From contig NC_087261.1 in assembly GCF_037042905.1 (NCBI RefSeq), forward strand, positions 25,130,317 through 25,194,316: DNA of 64,000 nucleotides. Reading direction: 5' to 3'. Positions within the stretch are counted from its first letter, which is position 1. The number at the start of each line of letters is the position of its first letter. Position numbers and translations under genes: made by a program. The stretch is from Lytechinus pictus. Its lineage: Eukaryota > Echinodermata > Echinoidea > Temnopleuroida > Toxopneustidae. Of the stretch, positions 20,583-30,952 are shown piece after piece. The notes under the pieces were generated by a model that saw only the letters and a program-made list of their open reading frames with translations, had not been told where the DNA came from and did no database searches.

Positions 20583-23500
20583 CTGTAATGGAAATTTCAA
20601 TACAATTAAGCAGAAATATAAAAATATTTATAGGCGTACCTTTGCTATAGGATATCATACACATAGAGTATTTTTGCTATGAATCTTAGCGACACATAAG
20701 TAAACACTCTAAATTCGAGTAACATATTGGAGAATATTTGGTGGCTTAATTTTCCATTCAAGAACCAGCGTTTAGGAAAGACAAAATATGTATAGTTATA
20801 AAGCGACTTCGAGAGCTGTTATCAGAATTACAGTCGTCAACATTAAGTTTACTCTCGTGGAATAATTTCCAAATGTCATAATTTCTACACATGTACACTA
20901 CCATCTAATAAATACGGTTGCTCCAAACCTTCTCTTTCTGAAACAAACGATGGCGACGATGACCATGACGATGATCACAACAGCAGCCACACCTCCACCA
21001 ATCCCTGCATATAATCCTGTGTGAATCACGATTACCAATTATTCCACGTTTATCATAAAACTATTTTTACTGCGAAAGTGTCGAGGACCACTTCAAAATT
21101 ATAAAGTTGCATGACAATATAGTAACGGAATTATAAGTATGGCCTGTTTTCATGCTTTTTAATTCAGTTAGATTGACCTGCAACATGTAATTTTTCTCTT
21201 TTATTGCAGTACTGTGTTCATGGTGGTTGCCGTGAGAGTTTTCAACACTTTTTCATTTCATTTCATTTATTGATTTTAATTTCACAATGGTCTACATAGG
21301 AGAAGTCACTGATTTTTTTCTGTTACCAACTTGCTTGTGTTAACGGAAGCGTGTTGCATTTGAATTTATTGAGTCCCGACGATGAAATATAACATCATTA
21401 GATCACTATTAATGCCATACGCATCAGCTGCCTTCATCGTCAAAATTGCATTATTACCAAAATTAATTACATTTTAAGTATTTTTACTGTCACTACTATC
21501 ATTTTCTGTAAATATGATTCGTGTTGCTATCCTAAGAGGAAGTAATAGAAAAATAATGAAAGGGTAATTATAAGCTTAGGGTTTACTGAAAGTATATGGT
21601 GTACAACATTTTCAGGAGTTCTTTAAATTACCTTTGCTATTTCCCACCGTTTAAAGATTGGATGTCCCTTGAGGTTTAAGAGATGAAGAAAGTATTGGTG
21701 ATGTTGACGGTGGTGGTGGCGATGATGATGATGATGATGACGAAGGAGATGAAGATGGCGAGGATGATGATGATGGTGGTTGTGGTGGCGGTGATGATGA
21801 TGAAATTCTATCCCCGTTATCTGTTGTGGGTACCTGGTTGGTTGAAGTTACAATGGATGTCGTCGAAAGTGGAGCTGTTTCGAATAAATTATAATTTTGA
21901 ATTGAATTTATTAACCAAATGACATACATTTTTAATCAATGTCACACTATGCATTTTATATTGCAATTTGAGCTAACAAAAACGCGACATGCTTTAATAT
22001 CGAGCATTTTTTAATCTGTTTTTAGTACAGACTCACATTTATTTTTTAAGATGTCCTTGATCATTTGTATAATTATCTATTCATTATTTGCTGCATTCGA
22101 AGGGAATGAAAATTCCATTGACAGCCAAATTTTACTTCCAACAGTATAGAAATACTATATTAAAAAAGTTGTCATGTATCATGGACCTACTAGGTCCATG
22201 CATTTATGCGATAATACATATTGTCCCACACCGTAAAGAAACGTATTCTTTTAACGACTTTTATTAGATTGGGTTAAAATGATATCAAACCCATTTTTTC
22301 TTAATTATTTAGCATAACCAATAAATGACTTTTCATATCTTTATTCTTAATCAAAATGTTTGGCACTTTCCTCAACAGATTTATGTGATATTTTTATCAT
22401 TACTATTTTCCGCTACAGAACTGGTACTTGAGTTCAAATAAACAAGTGTGGAGACTCCGGCATTCTATCCATATGATTGATGAAATAAAGATGGTAACAA
22501 ATCAATCCCTGAAATGATTGGAAATAAACCATTTGAATTTGAACATCAAACATCATTAGTATCTCTTTTGAGTGGTAACATTGGTGTGTATCATGTATAT
22601 TGGCTACATTTGCCTATTTTCCAACACTGTAAAAACGCTGTTTAAAATTTTAAGCACGTTGTTTAAGCCTGTCACTCTAACAACTACTGTTTTTAAACAG
22701 ATGTTTGAACTTTTTTAACAGGTTGCTTAAAAAGTTTAAACAATTACAAACAAGTTTAAACCTGTTGTTAGAGTGACAGGCTTAAACAACGTGCTATTTG
22801 TTTTTACTGTGAATGGTAGCGACGGACATTATATTATAGTATTAATGAATACATAATAACTTGCATTAACATGATTAGGAGCTGCTCACTTTTTGATAAC
22901 ATTGGGTTGATTTAAAAATGTATTTTGCTAAAATCAGGATGCATATTTGAATAAATACATTACGTGTTGTCATAATAAGAGGGATAACATACCGAATACC
23001 GTAGTCGGCATGGTCGGTGTATTCACTGTTGTCGTCATGGCGGCTGATAGTGCAATTGCATTTTATTTAAAAAAATAAAGGAAGGAGAAACAATAAAGAA
23101 AAGAAGTAGAACAACAAAATAGAATTAAAGTTACAATAAATTGTCAAAAAATAACACATTGTTCACTGATAATACATAAAACTAACAAAAAAAAATTGCT
23201 ACTGTCATAGTAGAGACCTCTCCCCCCCCCCCCAAAAAAAAAAAATTGATTAAAAATTACACGGTAGTAAATGATAGTATGAGATGCATCTCCTTCAAAG
23301 AAAGAAAGTTTGATACTCACTGGTAAAGACTGCTATGTATCCACTACCACCACCACAGCTCTCAGTAGGGTCTCCATGACATGGAACAGAACAGTCCGAA
23401 TCTACTCCCACTCCATGCCTAGTATAGTTATCACTGGCCTTTCCACAGTAACATTCATTTCCACTTTCGACCCCAGCGTATGTATAGTTAGATGTGGTAG

Positions 23501-26500
23501 AGTCTTGACAGAACTGGATGCAATATGAAATACTCATCGATTGACTCATATTCATACTGCCAGATAACACTCTGTTACCCACAACATCCACAAAACATCC
23601 AAGATATCCATCACCTTAACGGATAAATGATAAAGTAACGAGTTTCAGGATTGCATTTGGAAACGTAGGATTATAAATTATTTAAAAAATTGTTGTGTAC
23701 GCATAATATATACTTATATTATTGCATGCATGAATAAATCCGTATATACAGGTATTCTGTTTAAGTATATGCCCTCTATTCACCATTGACATTGCATTGC
23801 AACAATTTCTTCATATAATCATTTAAATGTATTATCTAGAAAAATGCGAAATATTAAAAGAAGGTCAGTCCTATTGCAGATATAAGGTCAGTCCTATAGA
23901 AGGTCAGTTCTATTGGAAATAGGTCAATGCTTTTGTAGATAGAACGTCAGTCCTATTGGAGATATAAGGTCAGGCCTACCGGAGCTATAAGGTCAGTCTT
24001 TTTTGGAGACACATTCACCTGCTCCCTGGGTTTATCATACGCCTTCTTCCATGTGCATAACATATTGTATTTCCATCCATTGTTGTATTATTATGCTTAT
24101 TGATTTGCATATTTTATATGGCATTGGATGTCCATCTGAAGAAAGTTATTTAATTAAATAGGATTGAGTTGAACTGAATTAGTAGTAATATAAAAAAAAG
24201 GAAAGTTAGCCAAAATACGCAAAATTTATGCTAAATGAAGAATAAAGGTCTGCAAATTCGTTTTCGCCAAAGTAATACCTGCCTGCGGCACTTTAGTGCC
24301 GAAATTCATTTTTTTTTAGCAAAAAGGTTTTTGTTTTACATTTTTATTTTCATATCCCTTGTCCCTTATTTTTGTAATATTTTCCTCGAACGAGCCTTAG
24401 TGAATGGGATCTTTCCTTTATCGGTATACTTACGACATATTATTATTATAATTATTATACATGCATATGTATATTGAATTTTGCCATATGTTTTCCAGCT
24501 CTAATTTGTATATCAAAATGTACGAAACAATTGTAAATTTTGCAATTGAAATAAACGATCAAGAAGATGAAATGACAAAACCTCATTGCTACATGTATAT
24601 AACGTTATTGGCTATTAAGCCAATGGTATCATCAATCGTTGTAAGAAAGGCTAAGAAGAGTCAATATCGCATGTGTTATAAAATTTATTTATTTTGTGTA
24701 ATAGAAGTTGTATCTGCCTATCAAATTAACAAGGCTGACCTAATACTTGATCATAGTGATCCCAAAGAGACTCTATATTTACTTCAAAGAACTGATTTAA
24801 ATTTAGTGTGGTCTGCATATTATGATATTCAATCATAATTTTTCAAGATATTTAAGAGCTAAATATTTGTTTTTTAATTACCATGACAAGACGCTGATCC
24901 TGCTGAAGAACACCCGGGTGGAGCTAGTATTGTAAGACATGCTGACAGGCTACCTTCACCTAGAAATTCAACATGAACATGATAAACAACAGTATGTTGA
25001 TTTACGTCTCCATTTTTCCCCTATCTTGAAATATGTTTAACATTTAAAGGGGAATCCAGCCTTGGCCATAATATGTTGTGTTGGGAAGGAGAAAAATTTA
25101 TCAAACATAATGGTGAAAATTTGAAAGAAATCGGACAAGCAATAAGAGAGTTATAGCTGCTTTAAAATTGAGATCACTAATAGTATGTAGATTTCAAATT
25201 GGCAACTGGGTAAGTAAATTATGACAAGGGGCAAGGACAACTTTCCCATAGACCATGTACTTTATTATCAGGGATTAGTGGTTTAATCCTAAGTACCCAT
25301 TCCCCTGGGGCAGTAATCTAAATACAACCCAGGTAGTATATTGTATTATGTCCTCATGAAAGAAATATATAATTTGAAATAAAACTTTTGGGAAAAATAA
25401 CATTTTAGCCATAATATGTATTGGAGTACAGAGAAGAGTAGTCCTTGCTTTACATCACTATGACATATCATATGCGGCCAATTTGAAGTCTCCATGGGTA
25501 TAGTGATCACCAATATTTACAACTTTTAAAAATTCATAACTTTCTTGTTGTTTGTCCGATATTGTTCAAACTTTCACTTATCAACTTGTCTGATTTTTCT
25601 CTTTCCTATAAAAAACAAGTTTTTATTTGGGTTGGATTCCCCTTTAATGCAAGCATAATGAAGGATGCAAATATAGGGGTCATTGAAAAAACAGAATGTC
25701 ATCCCTGCATTCGTATCGTTGACAGTAGATTGTGTGATGGATAGGTAGAGATTAAGCCACATATAGAATTGTTAAATATCTGACAAGTCGAACTCCAAGC
25801 TTTGGACTGTACAACAAAGACAATGGTGGTATAGGCGAACTATCCATCTTATAACCACATTGACTTTTTTCCGATGGGAAGCAGCTGGAACATAGATCGC
25901 GGTTCTAGATTGTTTAAATTGGCAGATGAATTGTTACATCTGCCTCTAAACTGTCCGCTGGATGCTTATTTTCAAATTGTGTTTGTTTGGATTCGTTTTG
26001 GCCAGTGGCCAGTTTGACTGTGACATCGGTAAACCTTTTATTTTTTCTAGAGACAGTATTGGTGGTTTTGAATGAAACGAGCATCGAGACCTAATCAATA
26101 TCGGCAGTTCCCTGGTCAAAGCATGGAGCTACACAATGACAATGCGGTTTATAAGGAGTAGTGGGTGCAAATGAACTTTGCCGCCACAGAACAGATCAGC
26201 GCCATTACAGCTCTAATCCGCGAACTCTATAAACTGACGACTTTTTCGGCCATTTTTTATATCTACTTAAGAGTTGTGAAATCAGACATACATCTTTAGG
26301 GGAACCCCGGTGGAGTGGTCCACCTGCACTCTCCCAGTCAGTTCGGGAGGAGAGACCTGCGGGTCATAGTGACTCAGTTCGCTTCTTACCTCACATGCAT
26401 GGGTGACACCAAAACAGTAAATTACAAAAATTTTAATTTTGTTCAATACAGAATATAAATTTACTAATTTAGAAAGCCATGTAAGATTATTTTGTGAAAG

Positions 26501-27784
26501 AAATATTAAATGACATGTGTTTACTTCCGTTACAATTTGACCCAATGCCAGGAGGTGAATTCTGTCCAAAAGTTGTATTCGTCATTGCTAGACTTGCTCC
26601 TGCGAGCCCTAACTGTCTGCAGATGACGATGACGTCAATAAATCCAAGATTTATTCCACAAGTCGTCTCCCAATCGCCTCCATCTTGCCAGATCTCTACT
26701 GTACCTTTATTAGATACTGGACCTCCAACAAGTTGTACATCTATCAAGAAAATGTAAAGTTGTTAAATAAAAATGAATCTAGAAAAGTACAAAATCTGCT
26801 GCTAGGATAAGCTTTATAAGGGAACAACTTCTTCCAAGTTCCAACTGTCACCCGATCCTCTACAGGCAATATACTTGAATCAGATTTGCATGAACACAGA
26901 AAATATCTGATCACTATTGCGAGTTTTACTTTTTTACGGATCCTGGAATATCGAGGTTATTTAGGTTAAAATTTGTCTTTCTTTTCATGTTTGAAGACTT
27001 TTTCTTTCATGACTTCAAAGTACTTTTCAAGACCCCTCGAATCAATAGGGCAGACGGACAGAAATTCATTAAGCAAATTACGGCGTTCTAAATCTTTGTA
27101 CTACATGGTGCCTTAGGTCATTCAAAGGACAAGTCAACCCCACAATAAGTTGATGTGAATAAAAAGAGAAAAATCCAACAAGCATAACACTGAAAATGTG
27201 ATCAAAATCGGACGTAAAATAAGTTTTGCTTAGTTTCACAAAAAACAGTTATATGCACTCCTGGTCGGTATGCAAATAATGGGAGTAATGACACTTCTTT
27301 TGTATTTTATAATATGAAATATTCTAATTTTTCTCATTCTCCTGTGAAACAAAGTTTTCATCCTTCATTTAATGGTTTAGTCGAGTTGGTCATTAAAGTC
27401 AAATCTGTAAACATTGAAATGTTGCATAATTCTAACAATAAAAAGCAAAAAAATATAGTTGATAGAGGGACATCGTCGACTCTCTCATTTGCATATCACT
27501 GAATTGTGCATATAACTGTTTTGTGAAAAATAAGCAAAATTTTAAAATGTCATAACTTATTTTCCATCAGATTTTGATGAAATTTTCAGCTTTATGCTTC
27601 TTTGATTCTTCTCTCTTGATTCAAGTCAACGTTTTTGTCTGGGGTGGACTTTGATCTTTAATAAAGATAAAACTCATGATATTGGGCAGTCTGGTTTACC
27701 TGTTATGACGCAGCTGACCATATGATTATTGTACTGCATGAGAAGAGTCATTAGGAACACCAGGATGATCCGATGCCAATTCAT
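19826..27784 (-). CDS. Gene B: SRCR-WSC receptor with YAxP-repeat tail; in-frame stop in stalk exon
   Basis: Eight coding exons: 27700-27784, 26525-26740, 24882-24959, 23321-23614, 22993-23043, 21632-21874, 20929-21016, 19826-20582 (1812 nt, 604 codons including stop). Domains in the full frame: signal peptide 1-25, SRCR about 30-126, WSC about 128-222, Thr-rich then Ser/Pro stalk 225-322, transmembrane about 327-347, tail 353-603. One codon, TAA at 21653-21651 (codon 316), interrupts the stalk 19 nt before the exon end; gene D has CCT there. Using it gives a soluble 315-residue protein. Skipping the symmetric stalk exon keeps the frame and gives a membrane receptor. The downstream TM and tail exons are intact and closely match gene D. 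A cell-surface recognition or adhesion role is inferred from SRCR and WSC families (WSC is a putative carbohydrate-binding module); the ligand is unknown. It could also be a recent pseudogene. Confidence 0.85.
20929..21016 (-). CDS. Gene B exon 7: transmembrane segment
   Basis: An 88-nt exon encoding YAGIGGGVAAVVIIVMVI and more hydrophobic residues, then the stop-transfer CFRKRR. The donor AG/GT at 20929 is chosen because gene D (same length) and gene C (AG/GTAAGT, same phase 2) use the equivalent site. A downstream alternative GTAGTG donor (exon end 20902) also keeps frame but is not conserved in D. Confidence 0.8.
21632..21874 (-). CDS. Gene B exon 6: Ser/Pro stalk cassette with in-frame TAA
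   Basis: A 243-nt exon, phase 1 at both ends, encoding APLSTTSIVTSTNQVPTTD and then serine/proline runs from TCA/CCA repeats. Acceptor CGAAACAG, donor AAAG/GTAATT. The frame reads AAT CTT TAA at 21659-21651, whereas gene D reads AAT CTT CCT. The same-length alignment around it argues for substitution, not a frameshift. The donor beyond the stop is retained. Confidence 0.8.
21717..21800. repeat. Coding ATG/TCA microsatellite in stalk exon
   Basis: Imperfect GAT/GGT repeats on the plus strand (serine and proline codons on the minus strand). The equivalent tract in gene D is at 58330-58410. Such tracts change stalk length in steps of three. Confidence 0.8.
22625..22811. mobile_element. Short palindromic MITE in gene B intron
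   Basis: Ends CACTGTAAAAAC and its inverse. The arms share AGCACGTTGTTTAAGCCTGT and CACTCTAACAAC, with a middle rich in TTTAAAC. About 187 bp, no coding capacity. Confidence 0.85.
22993..23043 (-). CDS. Gene B exon 5: Thr-rich linker
   Basis: A 51-nt phase 1-1 exon encoding AMTTTVNTPTMPTTVF, which begins the stalk. Acceptor CTATCAG, donor GTATGT. It corresponds to the 33-nt exon at 58650-58682 of gene D. Confidence 0.75.
23321..23614 (-). CDS. Gene B exon 4: WSC domain
   Basis: A 294-nt exon, phase 1-1, acceptor CGTTAAG and donor GTGAGT. It encodes [47 protein letters not shown] and GDPTESCGG, giving eight cysteines and ending at IAVFT. This is a complete WSC domain, a putative carbohydrate-binding module found in fungal stress sensors and animal polycystin-1 and Kremen. 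Confidence 0.95.
23863..24006. repeat. Short tandem repeat with AGGTCAGTCCTATTGGAG unit
   Basis: About six imperfect copies of a 22-30 bp unit (AAGGTCAGTCCTATTGGAGA) inside a gene B intron. Not seen in the corresponding introns of A or C. Confidence 0.8.
24882..24959 (-). CDS. Gene B exon 3: C-terminal part of SRCR domain
   Basis: A 78-nt phase 1-1 exon encoding EGSLSACLTIL and GCSSAGSASCH. Joined to exon 2 it gives CNGSEGSLSAC, the fourth to sixth SRCR cysteines. It joins exon 4 as CHGDGYLGCF, so SRCR and WSC are adjacent with almost no linker. Confidence 0.9.
25048..25643. mobile_element. TTAA-flanked MITE, second family
   Basis: Ends AGGGGAATCCAGCC and its inverse GGTTGGATTCCCCT, with TTAA on each side (25044-25047 and 25644-25647). 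The homologous gene A intron near 1350 lacks it. The TTAA target suggests a Kolobok- or piggyBac-type source (inference). Confidence 0.8.
26293..26392. other. Conserved intronic segment, copy in gene B
   Basis: Near-identical to 12130-12237 and placed equivalently. The most constant blocks are GGGAACCCCGGT, AGTGGTCCAC and CCCAGTCAGTTCGGGAGGAG. Inverted repeats could fold into one or two hairpins. Confidence 0.6.
26525..26740 (-). CDS. Gene B exon 2: N-terminal part of SRCR domain
   Basis: A 216-nt phase 1-1 exon encoding [43 protein letters not shown] and ending NCNG. Three cysteines. Acceptor CTTGATAG, donor GTAAAC. With exon 3 the domain has six cysteines and two exons, the textbook group A SRCR organisation. 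Confidence 0.9.
27125..27657. mobile_element. TTAA-type foldback MITE in gene B intron 1
   Basis: Ends AAGGACAAGTCAACCCC and, inverted, GGGGTGGACTTTGATCTTTAA. The arms are long inverted repeats sharing AAAATCGGA and TCATAAC-type blocks. Same family as 36340-36900 and 44009-44587. Confidence 0.8.
27700..27784 (-). CDS. Gene B exon 1: signal peptide
   Basis: ATG at 27784-27782. It encodes MNWHRIILVFLMTLLMQYN and ends VSCVIT in phase 1 at donor GTAAAC. The hydrophobic core IILVFLMTLLM gives a clear secretory signal. Confidence 0.85.
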
Positions 27785-27865
27785 TTCTAGATCATATACA
27801 ATTACCCGTGAATCTGCGGATCAATTGAAATTCGGGGTGAATACCACAGAAATAACTTGTGCAAA
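27785..27865 (-). promoter_or_regulatory. Conserved 5' proximal segment of gene B
   Basis: Aligns with the A and C upstream segments. Minus-strand blocks TTGATCCGCAGATTCACGGG and TTGTATATGATCTAGAA lie just before the ATG. Likely 5' UTR or core promoter. Homology with C continues upstream until the SINE at 27976. Confidence 0.4.
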
Positions 27866-27975
27866 ATGCCGATCAGAGCAGAAAAGAATATATGTATTTC
27901 AGGGATGAACCATTTATCAATGGTTTCTCTCTTATCTCTTGCCCGATCAGAATATTCCAGGCTCAGTAAACTTGT

Positions 27976-28330
27976 ATCATGGAGGAGCCGTGGTGTAGTG
28001 GTTCTGACTCTCGCCTTGTAAACAGAGGGTCGTGTGTTCGAATCCCACCGCGGTCTGGCGTCCTTTGGCAAGGCGTTAATCCACACTTTGCCACTCTCGA
28101 CCCAGGTGCTAAATGGGTACCCGGTAGGATGTGAAAGTCATTGTAGCTTGTCCAGTACTGTGTGCGCCTCACCGGCGACTGACTGGAATTCTCCCCAGGG
28201 AGTGGAGGATGTGCAAACATTGTGTGCGGGAATGACTGATTGAATCCGATGACCGGGGTAATAATATATCTGTAAAGCGCTTAGACACGTCGTTCCGATG
28301 TATTAAGCGCTATATAAAAAACGGATTATT
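27976..28330 (+). mobile_element. tRNA-derived SINE
   Basis: The head has an A box (TGGTGTAGTGG) and a B box (GTGTTCGAATCCC), the internal RNA polymerase III promoter of tRNAs. An unrelated body follows, then a tail with TTAAGCGCTATATAAAAAACGG-like sequence (GCGCTATATAAA) and ATT repeats. It interrupts DNA continuous in the gene C flank near 48760. The head is not a working tRNA gene. Confidence 0.85.
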
Positions 28331-28889
28331 ATATATTATATTATTATTATCGCATCATATCCCCAAAATCTATTAAGGTTTTACACCAAATTAGGCTTGG
28401 CAATTCAATAAAATATATGAATAATAAAAATAATATGTAAATAGTACGAAGGAATTTAAGGTGCATTCGTTAATCAAAGATATAATCTAACTTTTTAAAA
28501 TTTGGTGACTATATCTTTGTTTTGTTTTTCCATCAATGGCCTAAAGCCTCCTTCCCCCTATCTTTAATTCAAACAGTCTTCAACCTTCAGTTCCCGATCT
28601 AGAAAGAGTGACTTATTTCACTGTGAAATGAAGGAAATGAAGAAAATATACAAAAAAACGTTATATTGTTTAGTTTCGGTAAAAAAAGAATGATAATCAC
28701 CTTGAAAAATTTATAAATTTGCAAATGTAATAACATTGGGCAGGGACAATTTTTTTTTATTTGCTTTAATACACAAAATGATAAGAATTGCATATCTATC
28801 AAAAGGTTTTCACAGATTTGGTCTTTTATTACCTTAACACATTCCACTTTTTATAAAATATTATCTATGAGTGTGGCGGAATGAGCCGC
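28331..28889. other. Intergenic, nothing recognised
   Basis: AT-rich. The first part (TCTATTAAGGTTTTACACCAA) continues the homology with the gene C flank near 48770-48800. No coding potential or repeat family recognised in the rest. Confidence 0.5.
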
Positions 28890-29262
28890 CATACGAGTGG
28901 GTTTCTATATCAAAGGCAAGAATGAGGCAGTCAAGAATATATCAAGGAATTCATGGGATATGTTATTATTTTCATGTTTCAAAATATCAATATTAAAGTC
29001 TCCCATTATAAAGACGTCTTTGTTTACAAAAAGTGGATCTTTTAGCAGATCTGAAAGGTAGAGGAGAAAATCATTTGAATTGGAATTTGGAGGTTTATAC
29101 ATAATGCCTATGATTATATTTTTGGAAGTGGGAATATTTATTTCTATAAAAAGAGACTCTACAATTTCGTTTGATTTAATAAATTCTTTATGAGTTATGT
29201 AATCGTAATTTTGAGAAACGTAGAGGGCAACCCCTCCACCAGACCTATTTTGTCTGTTGTTA
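28890..29262 (-). mobile_element. LINE endonuclease-domain fragment
   Basis: The minus strand encodes RSGGGVALYVS, then IGIMYKPPNSNSNDF and VFIMGDFNIDIL, typical of the apurinic-type endonuclease of non-LTR retrotransposons. The rest of the element is missing. Confidence 0.8.
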
Positions 29263-29271
29263 ACGATAACG

Positions 29272-29811
29272 ATTTGTAAATAAGTACTATTATATAAAAT
29301 AACATTTCTAATTATTTATGTATAATTCCAAGTAATACTTCATTACTTGTAAATAATAATAGTTCGACATTCCATTATTTATAAATAATGATTATTTGTT
29401 TTTCATTATCTATAAATAATAATTTTTGTGTTTCATTATTTATAAATAATGACACTGCATACTTCATTATTTATGAATAATTGCAATTCGTTTTTTTATT
29501 ATTTACAAATAAGTTTGTCGAGTTTTTGTATTATTTGTAAATGATAATTATCTATTAACAATGCCAGTGCACATTTCTTTATTTATAAATAATTTGTTGA
29601 GTTTCCCATTATTTATAAATAATGAAAATTTATCGTGTTTCATTATTTATAAATAACATTTTTGTTTGAATATCCCATTATTGATAAATAATCATTATTT
29701 ATAAATAATAGAATGTCGAACTATTATTATTTACAAATAATGAAGTATTACTTGGACTTATATATAAATAATTAGAAATGTTATTTTATATAATAGTAAT
29801 TATTTACAAAT
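29272..29811. repeat. AT-rich palindromic element with regularly spaced 16-bp palindromes
   Basis: Terminal arms of about 125 bp (29272-29397 and 29690-29811) are inverted repeats. Inside are about twelve copies of the palindrome ATTATTTATAAATAAT or variants, starting near 29373, 29404, 29434, 29465, 29497, 29529, 29577, 29608, 29641, 29676, 29693 and 29727. Most spacings are 30-35 bp. No open frame. Possibly a non-autonomous transposon. Confidence 0.85.
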
Positions 29812-30428
29812 AGAATGCAAATTATATATAAATAATAGTTATTATTTAATGAATAATGATTATGTAACAAATAATTGTTCTATATAATATTGGTACAATC
29901 AGCGCCTCATATGTAACGTGGGCTCTAACTCAGCTCGACTCACGTTAGCTTGCTCCATGCTACCGATGCACGTCGTTTCCGACCGCGGCCGGGTCCGGCC
30001 GCCTTGGGGCCATTGCACGCAGGCATGTCCGCATATGGGAATGATACGATGTAATATCGATGTGGCAGATATGGCAAGTTCCGACTCAGAGTCCTCGTAT
30101 AAGACATAGTAGAAGTCCGGATCTATTCTAAGTTAGTTGAGCCACATGGCTGATCTGCTTGTTTGTTATGTTAAAACAGTAGTCGAGTACATCTTATTTA
30201 AGGCACTTGCCGGCTTAAAACGAAAATCGAATCTCAATTTCATTTTATTTTCCCAGCGTGTTTGTCCCATTGAAGACACCGTTAGAAAAAAAATCGCACC
30301 GAAAAGAAAAAAAATCGCCAAAAATCAAAAACGCGCGTGATTACCAACGCGACGCGAGTGATTACGAACGCGAGTGAATATAATAAGCCTTCCTAACTAA
30401 GAATTCAAAGGCAAGTTACAAAAGGAAA
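29812..30428. other. Intergenic, unassigned
   Basis: An AT-rich start, then a GC-rich part (29915-30010) with CGTTTCCGACCGCGGCCGGG-like sequence, then CGCGAGTGATTACGAACGCG repeats near 30340. The short open frames show no recognisable domain. Confidence 0.4.
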
Positions 30429-30952
30429 CATAATTTTGCACTTGTAGTTACTTTCCGCTGGCGCTGGAATTATAAAATGAGCAGACATATTTTTCACTTT
30501 TACATGGAAAAGCAGAAATTGAGATATCTACGTTTCGTGAAATATGATTTGAAATTACTCGACTGGCCGCAGGTGTCCCCATCATGGCACATATCATATT
30601 CCAACAAATTGATCTTCAACTTTAGTATGATGGAAGTTTTAAGAAATCATATATATATATATTTTGGTGTGTGTGTGTGTAAATTTTTATCATAATTTTG
30701 CACTTGTAGTTACTTTCCGCTGGCGCTGGAATTATAAAATGAGCAGACATATTTTTCACTTTTACATGGGAAAGCAGAAATTGAGATATCTACGTTTCGT
30801 GAAATATGATTTGAAATTACTCGACTGGCCGCAGGTGTCCCCATCATGGCACATATCATATTCCAACAAATTGATCTTCAACTTTAGTATGATGGAAGTT
30901 TTAAGAAATCATATATATATATATTTTGGTGTGTGTGTGTGTAAATTTTTAT
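30429..30952. repeat. 262-bp tandem duplication
   Basis: Two nearly identical copies (30429-30690 and 30691-30952), differing at about one base plus small changes in the TA and GT runs. Each carries the same 72-codon open frame, with no recognised domain. Either a very recent duplication or an assembly effect. Confidence 0.9.

Noticed and set aside
20902-20928. Longer TM exon of gene B using a GTAGTG donor
   Set aside because: It keeps frame, but gene D lacks the donor, and gene C uses the AG/GT site equivalent to 20929.
26282-26400. Additional exon of gene B in the conserved intronic segment
   Set aside because: An exon reading is open in A and B, but the frame is broken in C, and adding it would disrupt the CxGxExxLxxC junction of the SRCR domain.
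27976-28050. Functional tRNA gene
   Set aside because: A and B boxes are present, but the head does not fold into a full cloverleaf by eye and runs into a SINE body and tail.
29272-29811. CRISPR-like array (short palindromic repeats at regular spacing)
   Set aside because: The context is a eukaryotic genome, spacers are AT-rich and related to the repeat, and there are no cas genes. It is kept as an unusual repeat only.
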